From: Anopheles merus
Taxonomy: Eukaryota > Arthropoda > Insecta > Diptera > Culicidae
Length of the DNA stretch: 64,000 nucleotides
Direction of reading: 5' to 3'
NCBI RefSeq assembly: GCF_017562075.2
Contig: NC_054085.1
Coordinates: 13,419,222 to 13,483,221 of the forward strand
Positions 22,624 to 32,576 of this stretch are shown piece after piece; the first letter of the stretch is position 1; each line of letters opens with the position of its first letter. The translations under genes were made by a program, and so were the position numbers. Below the pieces are notes generated by a model. That model had not been told where the DNA came from. It saw nothing but the letters and a program-made list of their open reading frames with translations, and did no database searches.

Positions 22624-23402
22624 TCAATCTTTTGCTGGTTTTTTGGTTCCAGGCGGTGGGGTCTTGGTTGGCAAGGCCAATATGTTGTCGATCAGCCGCA
22701 CTATCCTGCCGTGAATGCGTAGCTCGGCTAACGCACGGCCACGCACTTCCGAGAAGTACAGCAGCTCCAGCATATAGTTAGCCTCGGGCAGAAAGGCCGG
22801 TATCGGCACATCGGATAGCTTCAGGTTGCACATGTAGTAGCTACCGGCCGGGAACGGACAGCCCGGCGGTAGGTGGCTGCGAGCGTACAGATAATCGACA
22901 AAGTTCTTGATCAAGCGGTCCTTGTTTCTATTTCTTAGATAGGAGCAAAGCTCGACCCGTCGCTTTATCAGAGCGACCTGTAAGCTTCCATCATTCCCGA
23001 CGCTGTAATAGGTAAAATACAACTATCCTCTCCCCACATAGAAGGGTGTTGGGTGTATTTAATTGGAACACAAAAACAATCGCTCTTTCGCATAGATCTC
23101 TCCTTACCCGCAAATCATTGATTTGCCGTTTAATATCGATATCGAAATCGAGCCACTGGTCTTCGAGCGCTGGCGTCTGGTGGAAGGTGTACGATATGTT
23201 GAAAATTGCCTTATTGTAGTGGAACTCAATCTTGGTGCCGGTTGCAATCATCTAAAGCGTGCGAAAGTTCATTGCTGCATCACACTTTAAACACTTTGGT
23301 AATTTAAGGATGTAAGCTTACCCTGACGAACGCATCGGTTAATGCCCATTGCAAATGAAGGATGTAGCAAGCTGAAAGGAAAACTTTGGGCGAAATACCC
23401 AT
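22624..23402 (-). CDS. DUF1091 family secreted protein, copy 14 (subfamily B)
   Basis: Exons 23402-23322, 23251-23108 and 23022-22624 encode 207 residues. The signal peptide is MGISPKVFLSACYILHLQW. Exon 2 has 48 codons. Exon 3 has KRRVELCSYLRNRNKDR, GCPFPAGSYYMCNLKLSDV (an added cysteine), FLPEANYMLELLYFSEV and LRIHGRIVR. The tail is extended (PTKTPPPGTKKPAKD), like that of copy 8. The P of RNP is replaced by R. Secreted; role unknown. Confidence 0.86.
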
Positions 23403-24189
23403 GTTTTTTTGAAATTCAGTAGTAACGGCCAGGCCGTACTACTAAAAATCCTTTTGTGCAGCGTAGCTGTGTGTCTGAAGAGCAGCAGAAGTGTAGTTTG
23501 GTAAAAGATGGGGACATTGGCTATAAAATGTCTCAATTTGTAAAAGATCGCGAAAATATAAGAGCTAATGTCAATAAGTGCAATACTGTTATCAAGATGT
23601 ACAATTATCCTTAATGGTTTGCAAAGGTATCTTGATAAGGTTAATTGATTTTTGTTATATGGTAAGACCTTTAATGTTATTCAATACAAATGTATAGTGA
23701 ACAGTTTATCAACGATTTCTTTGTAAATGCGCCTTATGTTTGGCTTATCAAATTGATATCAAAGCATGCGTAGATCATCTTCATTCAACATACTGGCCCA
23801 AGAGCTATAACAAGATGAATATGATTAAAGATATTCGCTAGGCCCAAGCATTCCGATCTATGGAAGGGCGAGCAAACGAAACGAGACATATTAGCAGACA
23901 TTTCATGTTTGATGAAGGCCTGCACGTGGAAGGACTTATTTGGAATGTTGTATATTCTTCAACGATGGCGATATTTGGAGGAAAGTTCTTATCTTGAGAT
24001 GGTTGTAAAACGTGTCTACTACACACTTCTGAACTTTAGAAGCCTTCAATAGGAGACAACATGTGAGACATATCACTAAGAGACACAGACAAAGACCTTG
24101 AAAATACACTCTCCATGTTTGCGCGTGGTGTTTGGATCATTTTTTGTTTAGTACGATGAGTACAAGGAGTGTAGTACTTTGATACAGTA
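23403..24189. other. Spacer upstream of DUF1091 copy 14
   Basis: No coding signal. It ends at the 8-bp duplication flanking a hAT element. Confidence 0.4.
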
Positions 24190-24197
24190 CTCTACAT

Positions 24198-25847
24198 CAG
24201 CTGTGTCAAACTCATTTCATCAGAGGGCCGCAAGTACAGATTTTCAGTGATTCGCGGGCCGCAAATGTGAGAATAAAAACTATACCTCAATATTGATATA
24301 AAATACTGTTTAAAATCATTATTGTTAAACAAATTGACTTTTTGTACTCCTCGCTTCAAATCTGGAATAGTTTCCTATTTACAAATTTGCTGTGTTATTT
24401 TTCATTGTGCACTTTTTTATTTCGAAAAATAGTTTAATGTACTTTTAAAGTCCCATGCATTTTTTATCCTTATTATTAAAATACGACATTTTTCATTAGT
24501 CGCGTTCTAACACGGTAGTTCTGTTAGAAAATATCGTCCAACCACACTTTTTCACTAAGGTATCTTTTTCGCGAGGCGAATCATTTTCAAGCCATCCAAG
24601 CTATCCATCGCTGGATGAATAACAAATATATTTGCCTGCAATTTTTTGACAGATCAAGAGAAAAATTGTAATAAAACGTGTTTAAACATAATTTTTGCTA
24701 ATTTCCAAGTTCCAAGAACCCGTATTTTACAAATAATTTTTTTAAATTACGATAATTTTATCTGACAAAGATTCGTTTTTTGACACTTGAAGGGAGATGA
24801 TTCGCGAATTGAGGTAGTGGACTGTGTGAGCTAATCTATGGAAATAAGCTATACATCGCAGGACTTCGGCATTTCGATTATTTTAATCCTTAATCTAAAT
24901 ACTCATGGCTTAAGCGTAATCATATCATTTTGGTTTTGATTTTTGGGGAGGTTGGAAAGTACATTAATTCGTTTTGTAGAATGTGGGGTACACATAATTC
25001 CAACTTGGCTACAATCATTTTTATTAACATTTATGGTGGCATGATTATGAATAAAACAGAAGTGGCTTCAATCGAACATCAAAAATGTAACATTCTAAGG
25101 TCGGAGCCGTGCAAATTCGTTCGAAAAAGAATTTCAGAGCCCAATGAATCCTTAACTCGGCACTCGGGGGCATAATTGGTCAAATTCGGGTAATTGGGGC
25201 ATGGTCAAATTCGGTAGGACCGACCAGATCCATTTCTCACTGCAGATTAGCCGCTCCGTGCGACAACCGATGACTCCAATGGTTCCGAATGGCATTAAAC
25301 GGCTCTATAAGCTTCGGTCGGCACCGAACGGAACTGTTGGTTTGATTTGGACGGATCAGGAGTCAGAATAGCTAAGATCAAAAATGACGATTCTGACAAT
25401 CCAGCACTAGTTGTTGCGAAGATTCCAAGTGTGTGTATGAAAGTATTTCATTCCTTTTTCGTTTGTAGAAGGTTGACGCAAATCTATTTTTCCATATTTT
25501 TCCATAGAATGTGCAATCGAGTGTACACAACATTGTGCTAATATTCAGAATTTCATCGAAACATAATGAGTTTGCATTCAAATCAATTTTTCTTAAGGGT
25601 TTCAATTGTTCTGTACGATTGTGCAGCATAAGTTTATGAGATGTTATGGTTACATTCATGTTAGATTCGAAAAATATACCATCAAAATGATTGTTCTTCT
25701 CTGGAAAATTTTATACAATTAGACAAATAGTAATAACAGTTTTTTGGTTTGCAGTGCATTTAGCAATTCTCAAAATATTCTCGCGGGCCACATTCAGCAT
25801 TGACGAGGGCCGCATGCGGCCCGCGGGCCGCCAGTTTGACATACCTG
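24198..25847. mobile_element. 1.65-kb non-autonomous hAT-type element with 8-bp target duplication
   Basis: The ends are CAGCTGTGTCAAACT and, reverse-complemented on the right, CAGGTATGTCAAACT. Both flanks carry the identical octamer CTCTACAT (24190-24197 and 25848-25855). Just inside the right end lie GC-rich palindromic words (GGCCGCATGCGGCCC) also present in the MITE at 480-769, so the two belong to related families. I see no transposase; the interior is AT-rich with only short frames. Confidence 0.88.
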
Positions 25848-25987
25848 CTCTACATGAAAGCTGAAATACTTCAGCTTAGTGTTCAGTATTTGAATCAATG
25901 AGTGGCATCAATGTGTAGCAATGAGGGATTAGATAACAAATGAATGAGACATACCGAAAATGGGTCCAAAGAGTTAGTTTGATTAAA

Positions 25988-26192
25988 CTTCTTCTTCTTC
26001 TTTGGCTCAACAACCGATGCCGGTCAAGGCCTGCCAACACACTTGTGGGGTTGGCTTTCAGTGACTTATTGATTTCCCCCCATAGCAGGATAGTCAGTCC
26101 TACGTATGGCGGCACGGTCTATTTGGGGCTTGAATCCATGACGGGCATGTTGTTAAGTCGTACGAGTTGACGACTGTACCATGAGACCGGCT
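25988..26192 (-). mobile_element. tRNA-derived SINE (SINE200-like), copy 2
   Basis: This is a nearly identical copy of the SINE at 7280-7482, in the same orientation with a (GAA)n tail. It is flanked by an 11-bp direct repeat, GTTTGATTAAA (25977-25987 and 26193-26203). The high similarity to copy 1 suggests both inserted recently. Confidence 0.9.
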
Positions 26193-26389
26193 GTTTGATT
26201 AAAGATCCAAGCCTAAATTTAATCATGTTAAATCTATTCTAATTATTTTGATAGCCTTTAATGATTAAAATCCTCAATTTAAATTAAAAAAAAACACATT
26301 AAGTAACATTAATTGCCTTTTGTGTGATTGAAAAGAAATTAACTATAATTGTAGTGCAGCGATTAGAGCGCATTAGCGGGCACACTTAT

Positions 26390-27153
26390 TTATTGCCCAT
26401 TCAGCTCACCAAACTTCGGCAACAAATTCTCCACCATGCGCACCAGTTTGCCGTAGAAACGAAACTCGACCAGCGGTTCGGAGCGCACCTCGGAGCGATA
26501 GATCAGCTCCAGCACAAACTCAGCCTCCGGCAGGAACAGCGGTATCGGGATTTCGGACGGCTTCATGTCCCGCATGTAGAAGCAACCAGGGCCAAACGGA
26601 CACTTGGTCGGCATGGTACCGTGCGCCTTTACCAGCTGGTACACCCGATTTACAAGCCGGTCCGAGCTGGGATTGCGCAGAAAGAAGCACAGATCAACGT
26701 ACCGCTTCAGCAGTGCGGTCTGTGTGCCATTGTTGCGCGAAACACTGTAATACGCCAGGGAAAGCTACGAGCGCAAAGGATAATGGTCAGAGAGGATGGA
26801 CGTAATGCAGCACCACCGGGTCCGTTGCGCTTACCTTCATGTCCCTTATCTCCCGCTGTACGTCAACGTCGAAATCAATCGATTGCTCGAGGAAGCGTTT
26901 GGAGTTACGAAATGTGTAGGAAATGTTAACGCTTCTTGCATTGTTCTTCAGCTCGAGCCGTTTACCCACCGCAATCAGCTGGGGGAAGAAAGTTGGGTAC
27001 AGTTGTGCAGTACAGTACAGTGAAGAAAACTAATAATAAATAGCCCACCCGAAAGTAGATTACCTTCACGAAAGCATGCACCGGCTGAAAAGGGCCCATG
27101 TACATTAAAAAGCAAAAAGTAATCCAAAAAGTAGTCGTTATGAAAAGCCGCAT
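26390..27153 (-). CDS. DUF1091 family secreted protein, copy 15 (subfamily B)
   Basis: Exons 27153-27064, 26978-26835 and 26764-26390 encode 202 residues. The signal peptide starts MRLFITTTFWITFCFLMYM; upstream TTG-initiated frames were not used because this is the first ATG. Exon 2 has 48 codons (LIAVGKRLEL...REIRDMK). Exon 3 has KRYVDLCFFLRNPSSDR, KCPFGPGCFYMRDMKPSEI, FLPEAEFVLELIYRSEVR and FRFYGKLVR. It is the closest paralogue of copy 16, sharing the YYSVSRN start, KCPFGPG and EPxVxFRFYGKLVR. Confidence 0.88.
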
Positions 27154-27649
27154 GCTTACGATGGAAATGCAAACGATCGAATAAAAACCCAACTATATGT
27201 GCGTATTTTAAACCGCGCCTATCAGTCAATCTGAACGAATACGCCCAGTCAACGGTAGTATCAACTGTTTTTGCAGGGTTTGCGAAGCTTCCTTGAATAA
27301 ATTTATGGAAATAAATGGGAAAATACAGAAACAATATTACAATTTATTTTCAATTGCAATGTATAACATAATTTTTGGAATTTCCAATTGTAAAAAACAT
27401 CCTCAAGAAAGTGTTAATTTTGACGGTCTGTTATACGTATAACAGTTTCATTGGGGATTTCACAACGATGTGAATCGCATTCTAAGTAGAATAGGCAAAT
27501 GGCCATACATTTATATAAAATGCAGTGAAATAAAGTCATTATGTGCGATCGATTCATTTTAATAGTATAATTGCTCCCATTTATTCAATTGAATCAGATA
27601 CCACTAAATCACACACGAATCCTTCGATGCTTTCATGCCAGGAAACTAC
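27154..27649. other. Intergenic spacer between DUF1091 copies 15 and 16
   Basis: Non-coding; nothing recognised. Confidence 0.4.
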
Positions 27650-28393
27650 TCAAATTACACTCATATTAGACATTAAGTTGGTAGTATTCTGAAACACGTT
27701 CTCAATTACACGCACCAGCTTGCCGTAGAAACGGAACTGTACCACCGGCTCGGCCCGTATCTCGGAGCGATATATGAGCTCCAGCATAAACTCGGCCTCC
27801 GGCAGAAAAGGCGGTATGGCGATGGCGGACGGTTTAAAATCGTGCACATAGAACAGCCCCGGCCCGAACGGACACTTGGACGGCATTTTGCCCGCCTTCA
27901 TAATGAGCTGGTAGACCAAATTAACCATCCGGTCGGATTTGGGATTGCGCAGGAAGAAGCACAGATCGACCTGCCGCTTGAGTAGTGCGGTCTGGGCCGT
28001 GACGTTTCTCGACACGCTGTAGTACGCAACGGTAAGCTGGAAAGAAGAGAACACATGAAAGCAAGGTGGCTAGTGTGCGCTGAGTAGTTTACCTTCATTT
28101 CCTTTATCTGCCGTATAACGTCAATATCGCAGTCAACCGATTGTTCAAGTACGTTTTTGGGATTGTGAAATATGCAGGAAATGTTAACGTTTCGTATGTT
28201 ACTGTTCTGCTCGATTCGAGTTCCGGCAGGAATGAGCTGTAGTTTTGCAAAAAACATAAAAAAAACCTTTGATGTGTATTGAAACGATTGGTGATAGTAG
28301 AAATGTTACGGATTGTACCTTTATGAAGGCCACCAACGGTGGAAAATGGTGTGTGATCATTAGGAGAATCAGGAACGCCACAAGCGGTCGCAT
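27650..28393 (-). CDS. DUF1091 family secreted protein, copy 16 (subfamily B)
   Basis: Exons 28393-28319, 28236-28093 and 28036-27650 encode 201 residues. The signal peptide is MRPLVAFLILLMITHHF. Exon 2 has 48 codons with an NIS sequon shared with copy 15. Exon 3 has KRQVDLCFFLRNPKSDR, KCPFGPGLFYVHDFKPSAI, FLPEAEFMLELIYRSEIR and FRFYGKLVR, then a short Asn/Thr-rich tail. Introns are 56 and 82 bp. With copy 15 it forms a recent tandem pair. Confidence 0.88.
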
Positions 28394-28865
28394 GTTGATC
28401 GGGCGCGAGAAGGGATTCGAATAACGATGCGAATGAGAATGATTTGCCAGCAAAATGGTGTGCGCAAAAACAGAGCGGATGATCCATTTAATCATACCTT
28501 GGTTAGAGGGCTTGATCACTGTAAATTGATGCTGCAGGGTTTGTCATCCTAGCTGAAAAATAGTTGTTGTAGTGATTGATATAAAATAAAATAAAATCTG
28601 ACCACAGGAAATGTTTGGTCTCTACAAATATACATGTAATGTTTGGTATTTGGTAATCGTTTTGGTTTTTCGAAAAGTTTTGTTTATTTGTATCCATTGT
28701 CAATTGCAAAGAATTTATTCGCACAATTTAATCCGTCCGACTAACCGTTGCGAATAGTTGTGGTAGTTGATGTAGAACAATTCATTGTTATTAGCATTAT
28801 TATTTCGGCTTCGTTCCGGAAATTAGTTGCACTTAAGAGAGCCCGTTCGAACCGCCACTGGTAAA
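28394..28865. other. Intergenic spacer between DUF1091 copies 16 and 17
   Basis: Non-coding; nothing recognised. Confidence 0.4.
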
Positions 28866-29545
28866 TTACTTTTTGATTAGCTTCCCATACCAGCGAGTCT
28901 CCAGTACCGTTTGCCACGGTTTAGTTTTCAACAAATTAACGTCCACGCGGAAGTAGCTGGCGGGCAGGAACGAAGGTATGCGCGCACGGGCAAACGATAC
29001 ATTCCGTATGTAGTACAGGCCGGCCCGCATCGGACACTTGGTCGGGATGTTGCTGTGGCGGATCAGCTCGAGCTGAATGATTTGCAGCAGCCGGTTCCGG
29101 AAGGGATGTTCCAGAAATTCGCACAACCCAAGCGTACTGTTATACAGTGCCGCTTGCAGCTCCCCGGTCCGGGAGCGCACCGTAAAGACGCTGTTGATCT
29201 TCAGCTGAGAAATGTCCTGCAGGGCCACCATTTCGACAAACACGGCCGGCACGGACGCTGGACTGTGCTGGGTGATGTTAGCGGTCGTTCGTAGCGTTGG
29301 AGTGTCGAAAATTTCCACCTTCTCCATGATGACTACATTCTGTTGAAGTACAAAAATGTGAAATATATGAATTGCTCCTACAAATTACCTTTCTTTACAC
29401 TTACTCTGAGTGCAGCGTGTGCGCTCGGTAGAAAGATGGTACAGAAACTCCATAGTAAGAGATAGTGACTTTTCAGTAATGGCAGGAAGATAGTTTGTCC
29501 CCGGCCGGAGTTGTGTCCGTATGACAACGTGTCGATCGGTTCCAT
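28866..29545 (-). CDS. DUF1091 family protein, copy 17 (intron 2 absent)
   Basis: Exons 29545-29405 and 29339-28866 encode 204 residues. Exon 1 starts at ATG 29545, has about 24 hydrophilic residues and then a hydrophobic stretch (YLLLWSFCTIFLPSAHA), and ends at the strong donor AGA|GTAAGT. The second exon contains the equivalent of exon 2 (47 codons, ending DISQLK) fused directly to the exon 3 core (LGLCEFLEHPFRNR, KCPMRAGLYYIRNVSFARA, FLPASYFRV, ETRWYGKLIK). The intron present there in the other sixteen copies is missing. The core mixes A and B features (ETRW as in A, YYIRN as in B). The exon 1 model is less certain than the rest. Confidence 0.78.
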
Positions 29546-30515
29546 GTTTACTACGAACTGAATTCATTTTGACGCTCTGATCGTTCACCCATGCGATCAC
29601 GAATTGCATTTGATATTTAATAGATGTTAGTGTATTGTGAACTGTTAGATGGCGAAGAGATAATGGTTGAGTGGGAAGTAATTATTTTCACCATCTTCTT
29701 TTTCATTATTTAGTTCTTATTAAGCTAAAAAGAAGTCTCCATGCATCCTACAATGATGCATAGTGTAATGATCTTTAGCCAGTAGCTGCTTTAAGTACCC
29801 AGATAAGGTCCTCGAAATTCTGTGTTGGGGAATCCTGGAATTTATGGAAATTGAAGATCAACATCTCAAATATGCCCTGATGGGAATTTTAAGCGATTAC
29901 TTGCTGTCTTAGCTCGTAGCTGTAAGTCGTTTGGATCCAAATTATTCCTATGTAAGACATTTGGCATAATTCATCAGATACTGTTGATAGTCTACCCATA
30001 GACACAGATCACTATGTCCTGACTGTATGCTTCGCTGCTTATTCATAACAAAGACCAGATAAAGATCACTTGAGCGGTACATAGAGCAACCAGAAGAAGA
30101 AACTGTAGCCAAACAACCTCCACTAACATTGCTATCAGAGCTTCCTATTTCCTTTCCAAGTTCCAGGCCAGCCTACCACATCGATTCCGACCACAAAGCC
30201 AGTCTCCTTCAAGAATCCCGCAAACAGCTGATCGCGTACGATCTCACCACACGACCACCGGAGGAATGGCCGAAGATCCGCACGATGTGCGATTGCGCTT
30301 CGTTCCGTTGCGATAAGTTCCGTTATCTCGCGTGCTGGCCGAATCTCTCTGAAGACGTGCATTGTGCGTTGGTCGGGTTTTTTGAGAGAGCGCCCCACTC
30401 CCGTTAAACAGCTGTTTGCCCATTTTAGCGCGGTTCGTTCAACTTCATTCACCGCGGAGAGCTGCTGGCGAGTGGAAGCAGCCAGAGAACGGAAAGAAAG
30501 CAGAAAACAAAAACC
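29546..30515. other. Divergent interval between DUF1091 copy 17 and the endonuclease gene
   Basis: This interval should carry both promoters. I find no convincing TATA box. The open frames at 30129-30524 on both strands lack family features and lie in the presumed 5' leader of the endonuclease gene. Confidence 0.4.
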
Positions 30516-31930
30516 ATGCGACAAAGTGTGAATTCAGTGATGCTGATGCTGCTGCTGGTGCTGCTGCTAGCTGGGAGAGATGTACGATCGCGTATGTATA
30601 TCCAGAGTTCGACGGAGGGAATTACCGAGCTTCTCTCGCTGGTGGAGAAAGACATCCCCGCTGAGGATGATGCTGCTGGTGAGTTTGAGTCATTAGAAAG
30701 TTGTTGAGCTCTTCAATTCTAAAGATCGTTCTGCTTCTCTCCCTCTCTCTCTCTGTCTCCTTTACTTTCGTAGCCTGTACGATATCTCTAAGCCGTGATC
30801 TAACGGTCATGCAGCCTCTGTTGCTTCAACCGGGCACCGACGAGTTTGTGTGGCCACAGCTCAACAGCACCGTCGTCAGCCTCGCCAATGGCCAAACGGT
30901 GGAGCTGTTCTGTTCGCACGGCTTTCGCAAGGGCTCTCCGGCGGGTCGCTCCAAATCAGCCACCATCACCTGCGACGGTGACGGAAGGCTTGGTTATCGA
31001 TCGGAGGCGCACAATATGTCGCACTTTCTCTGCCAGCGACCTGTTTATCACGTAGCCGAGCGTACCGGTGCCCATTGCTACGACAATGGAACGATTGTGC
31101 GCGTCGGTTTTAGCGTTGACGAGGCCCGGTTTGCCGCGCTGTACGAGGTGTGCTTCGACGAGACGAACCTGCGCACGCATTACACCAAACATCGGCTAAC
31201 GCCCCACAACGACCATCATCAGCGAGCGGTAAAGCGGCCCTCCTTTCTGCAGGGTGAATTCTACGGCGACCTAAAGATGGCCACCCTGTACAGCTTCGCA
31301 GCGCAGCACGCAACGCTGGCCCGCATTCTGAGCTCGCCGGCCCGTGCAGATGCGCTGTTAAGCAGCAAGAAGGGGCTGTTCTTTGCCCGCGGCCACCTGG
31401 CCGCCAAGTCGGACTTTGTGTTCGGTGCGCACCAGCGTGCCTCGTTTTGGTTCATGAACGTGGCGCCCCAGTGGCAACGGTTCAACGGTTTCAGCTGGCA
31501 GCGCATCGAGACGGGCGTGAAGGCGTACGTGGCGGCGAACGATCTGCGGCTGACCGTGTACACCGGCACGTACGGTGTGCTGAAGCTGCTGGACGGGAAT
31601 GGGGATGGGCAGGAGATCTTCCTCGATTACGATGCAAACCGTGAGCCGGCGGGCAAGGTGCCGGCACCGGCCTTATTCTACAAGGTGCTGCTGGACGAGG
31701 CGAATGATGCCGGGCTCGCACTGGTCGGTGTGAACAATCCGCACGCAACACCGGAAGAGATTGCTGCCGACTATGTGGTGTGTAAGGACGTTAGTGAAGC
31801 GGTACGGTGGTTAAGGTGGGATCGTAACTCGATCGAGGATGGGTATGTGTATGCGTGCGATGTGAACGAGTTCAATAAGGTTACGGGCCATTTGGTGCTC
31901 GAGCGGCCCGTGGGAAACTTGTTGCTTTAA
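30516..31930 (+). CDS. Secreted DNA/RNA non-specific endonuclease (insect dsRNase/salivary nuclease type)
   Basis: Exons 30516-30678 and 30774-31930 encode 439 residues. Exon 1 gives a signal peptide (MLMLLLVLLLAG core). The splice is G|GTGAGT...TTCGTAG|C in phase 1. The catalytic segment is FFARGHLAAKSDF with the general-base His at about residue 262; the metal-binding Asn of NVAPQWQRFN is at about 283, followed by W..IE..V. This is the NUC1/Serratia-nuclease (endonuclease G) beta-beta-alpha-metal family. ARGH rather than DRGH is usual in insect secreted members (from memory). It should cleave extracellular DNA and/or RNA with Mg2+. Possible roles are degradation of dsRNA or neutrophil DNA during feeding or digestion; tissue is not shown by the sequence. 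It is tail-to-tail with the nucleotidase gene. Confidence 0.93.
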
Positions 31931-32576
31931 TGTGCCAGTCCAGTGAGGTGTTTGTTAAACAATATTTAAGTGAGATTAAGGAACGATAAACGCAAATTTT
32001 ATAGAAAATCAGAAAAAACAGAAAATGTATAAAAAAAGAAGATTTGTAGAAGTGTTCTGAGTGAGTCGACACAACATATAACCGATATGTCGACTTTTTT
32101 TAAATGAAGAGTATTTTAGTCGTGCAGATTGCCTAAATCAAGGCGTCCTTTTTCTTGGTCGAAAGTTTTTTAGCGAGTTCTGCATCTTTGCTGTTCATCT
32201 GAGTAGCTATTTCACGTTTGAAATATTATGTTAGGAGCCAACATTCTAGTGAAAATAAAAAAAAAAAAACAATTAAAAGTTATAAAGTGACGCTGTAAAG
32301 GCACATGACCTGTTAAGACTAAGGTAAGGGGTGAATGAGGCCAATTGGCTCAAAGTCTCTAAAAAAATAAACAAACAAAAAAGACTATAGGGCATAAGGA
32401 TCACTACACAGAGTCTTTTGAAATGAGCTGAGCTTTCGGATATGAAATGGCACCTTTCTTTAGGAGCATCTAGTAGATTCCAGGAAAAGCCCATGGTTTG
32501 ATCAAAGATCTTTTTTTTCTTTTATTACTCAACAAATCCAACCGAAATATCATTTCCCAGGGCGGTGTCGTCACGC
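31931..32576. other. Convergent 3' interval
   Basis: This interval holds the 3' ends of the plus-strand endonuclease gene and the minus-strand nucleotidase gene. The minus-strand poly(A) signal is at 32521-32526. The remainder is AT-rich with A-runs and no gene. Confidence 0.6.
32521..32526 (-). other. Poly(A) signal of the nucleotidase gene
   Basis: AATAAA on the minus strand, about 50 bp past the stop codon. Confidence 0.6.

Noticed and set aside
26324..26929. 201-residue plus-strand frame
   Set aside because: Antisense to exons 2-3 of DUF1091 copy 15; the coding strand has motifs, splice sites and paralogues.
30135..30524. 129-residue minus frame before the endonuclease
   Set aside because: Lies in the presumed promoter and leader of the endonuclease gene; no family resemblance.
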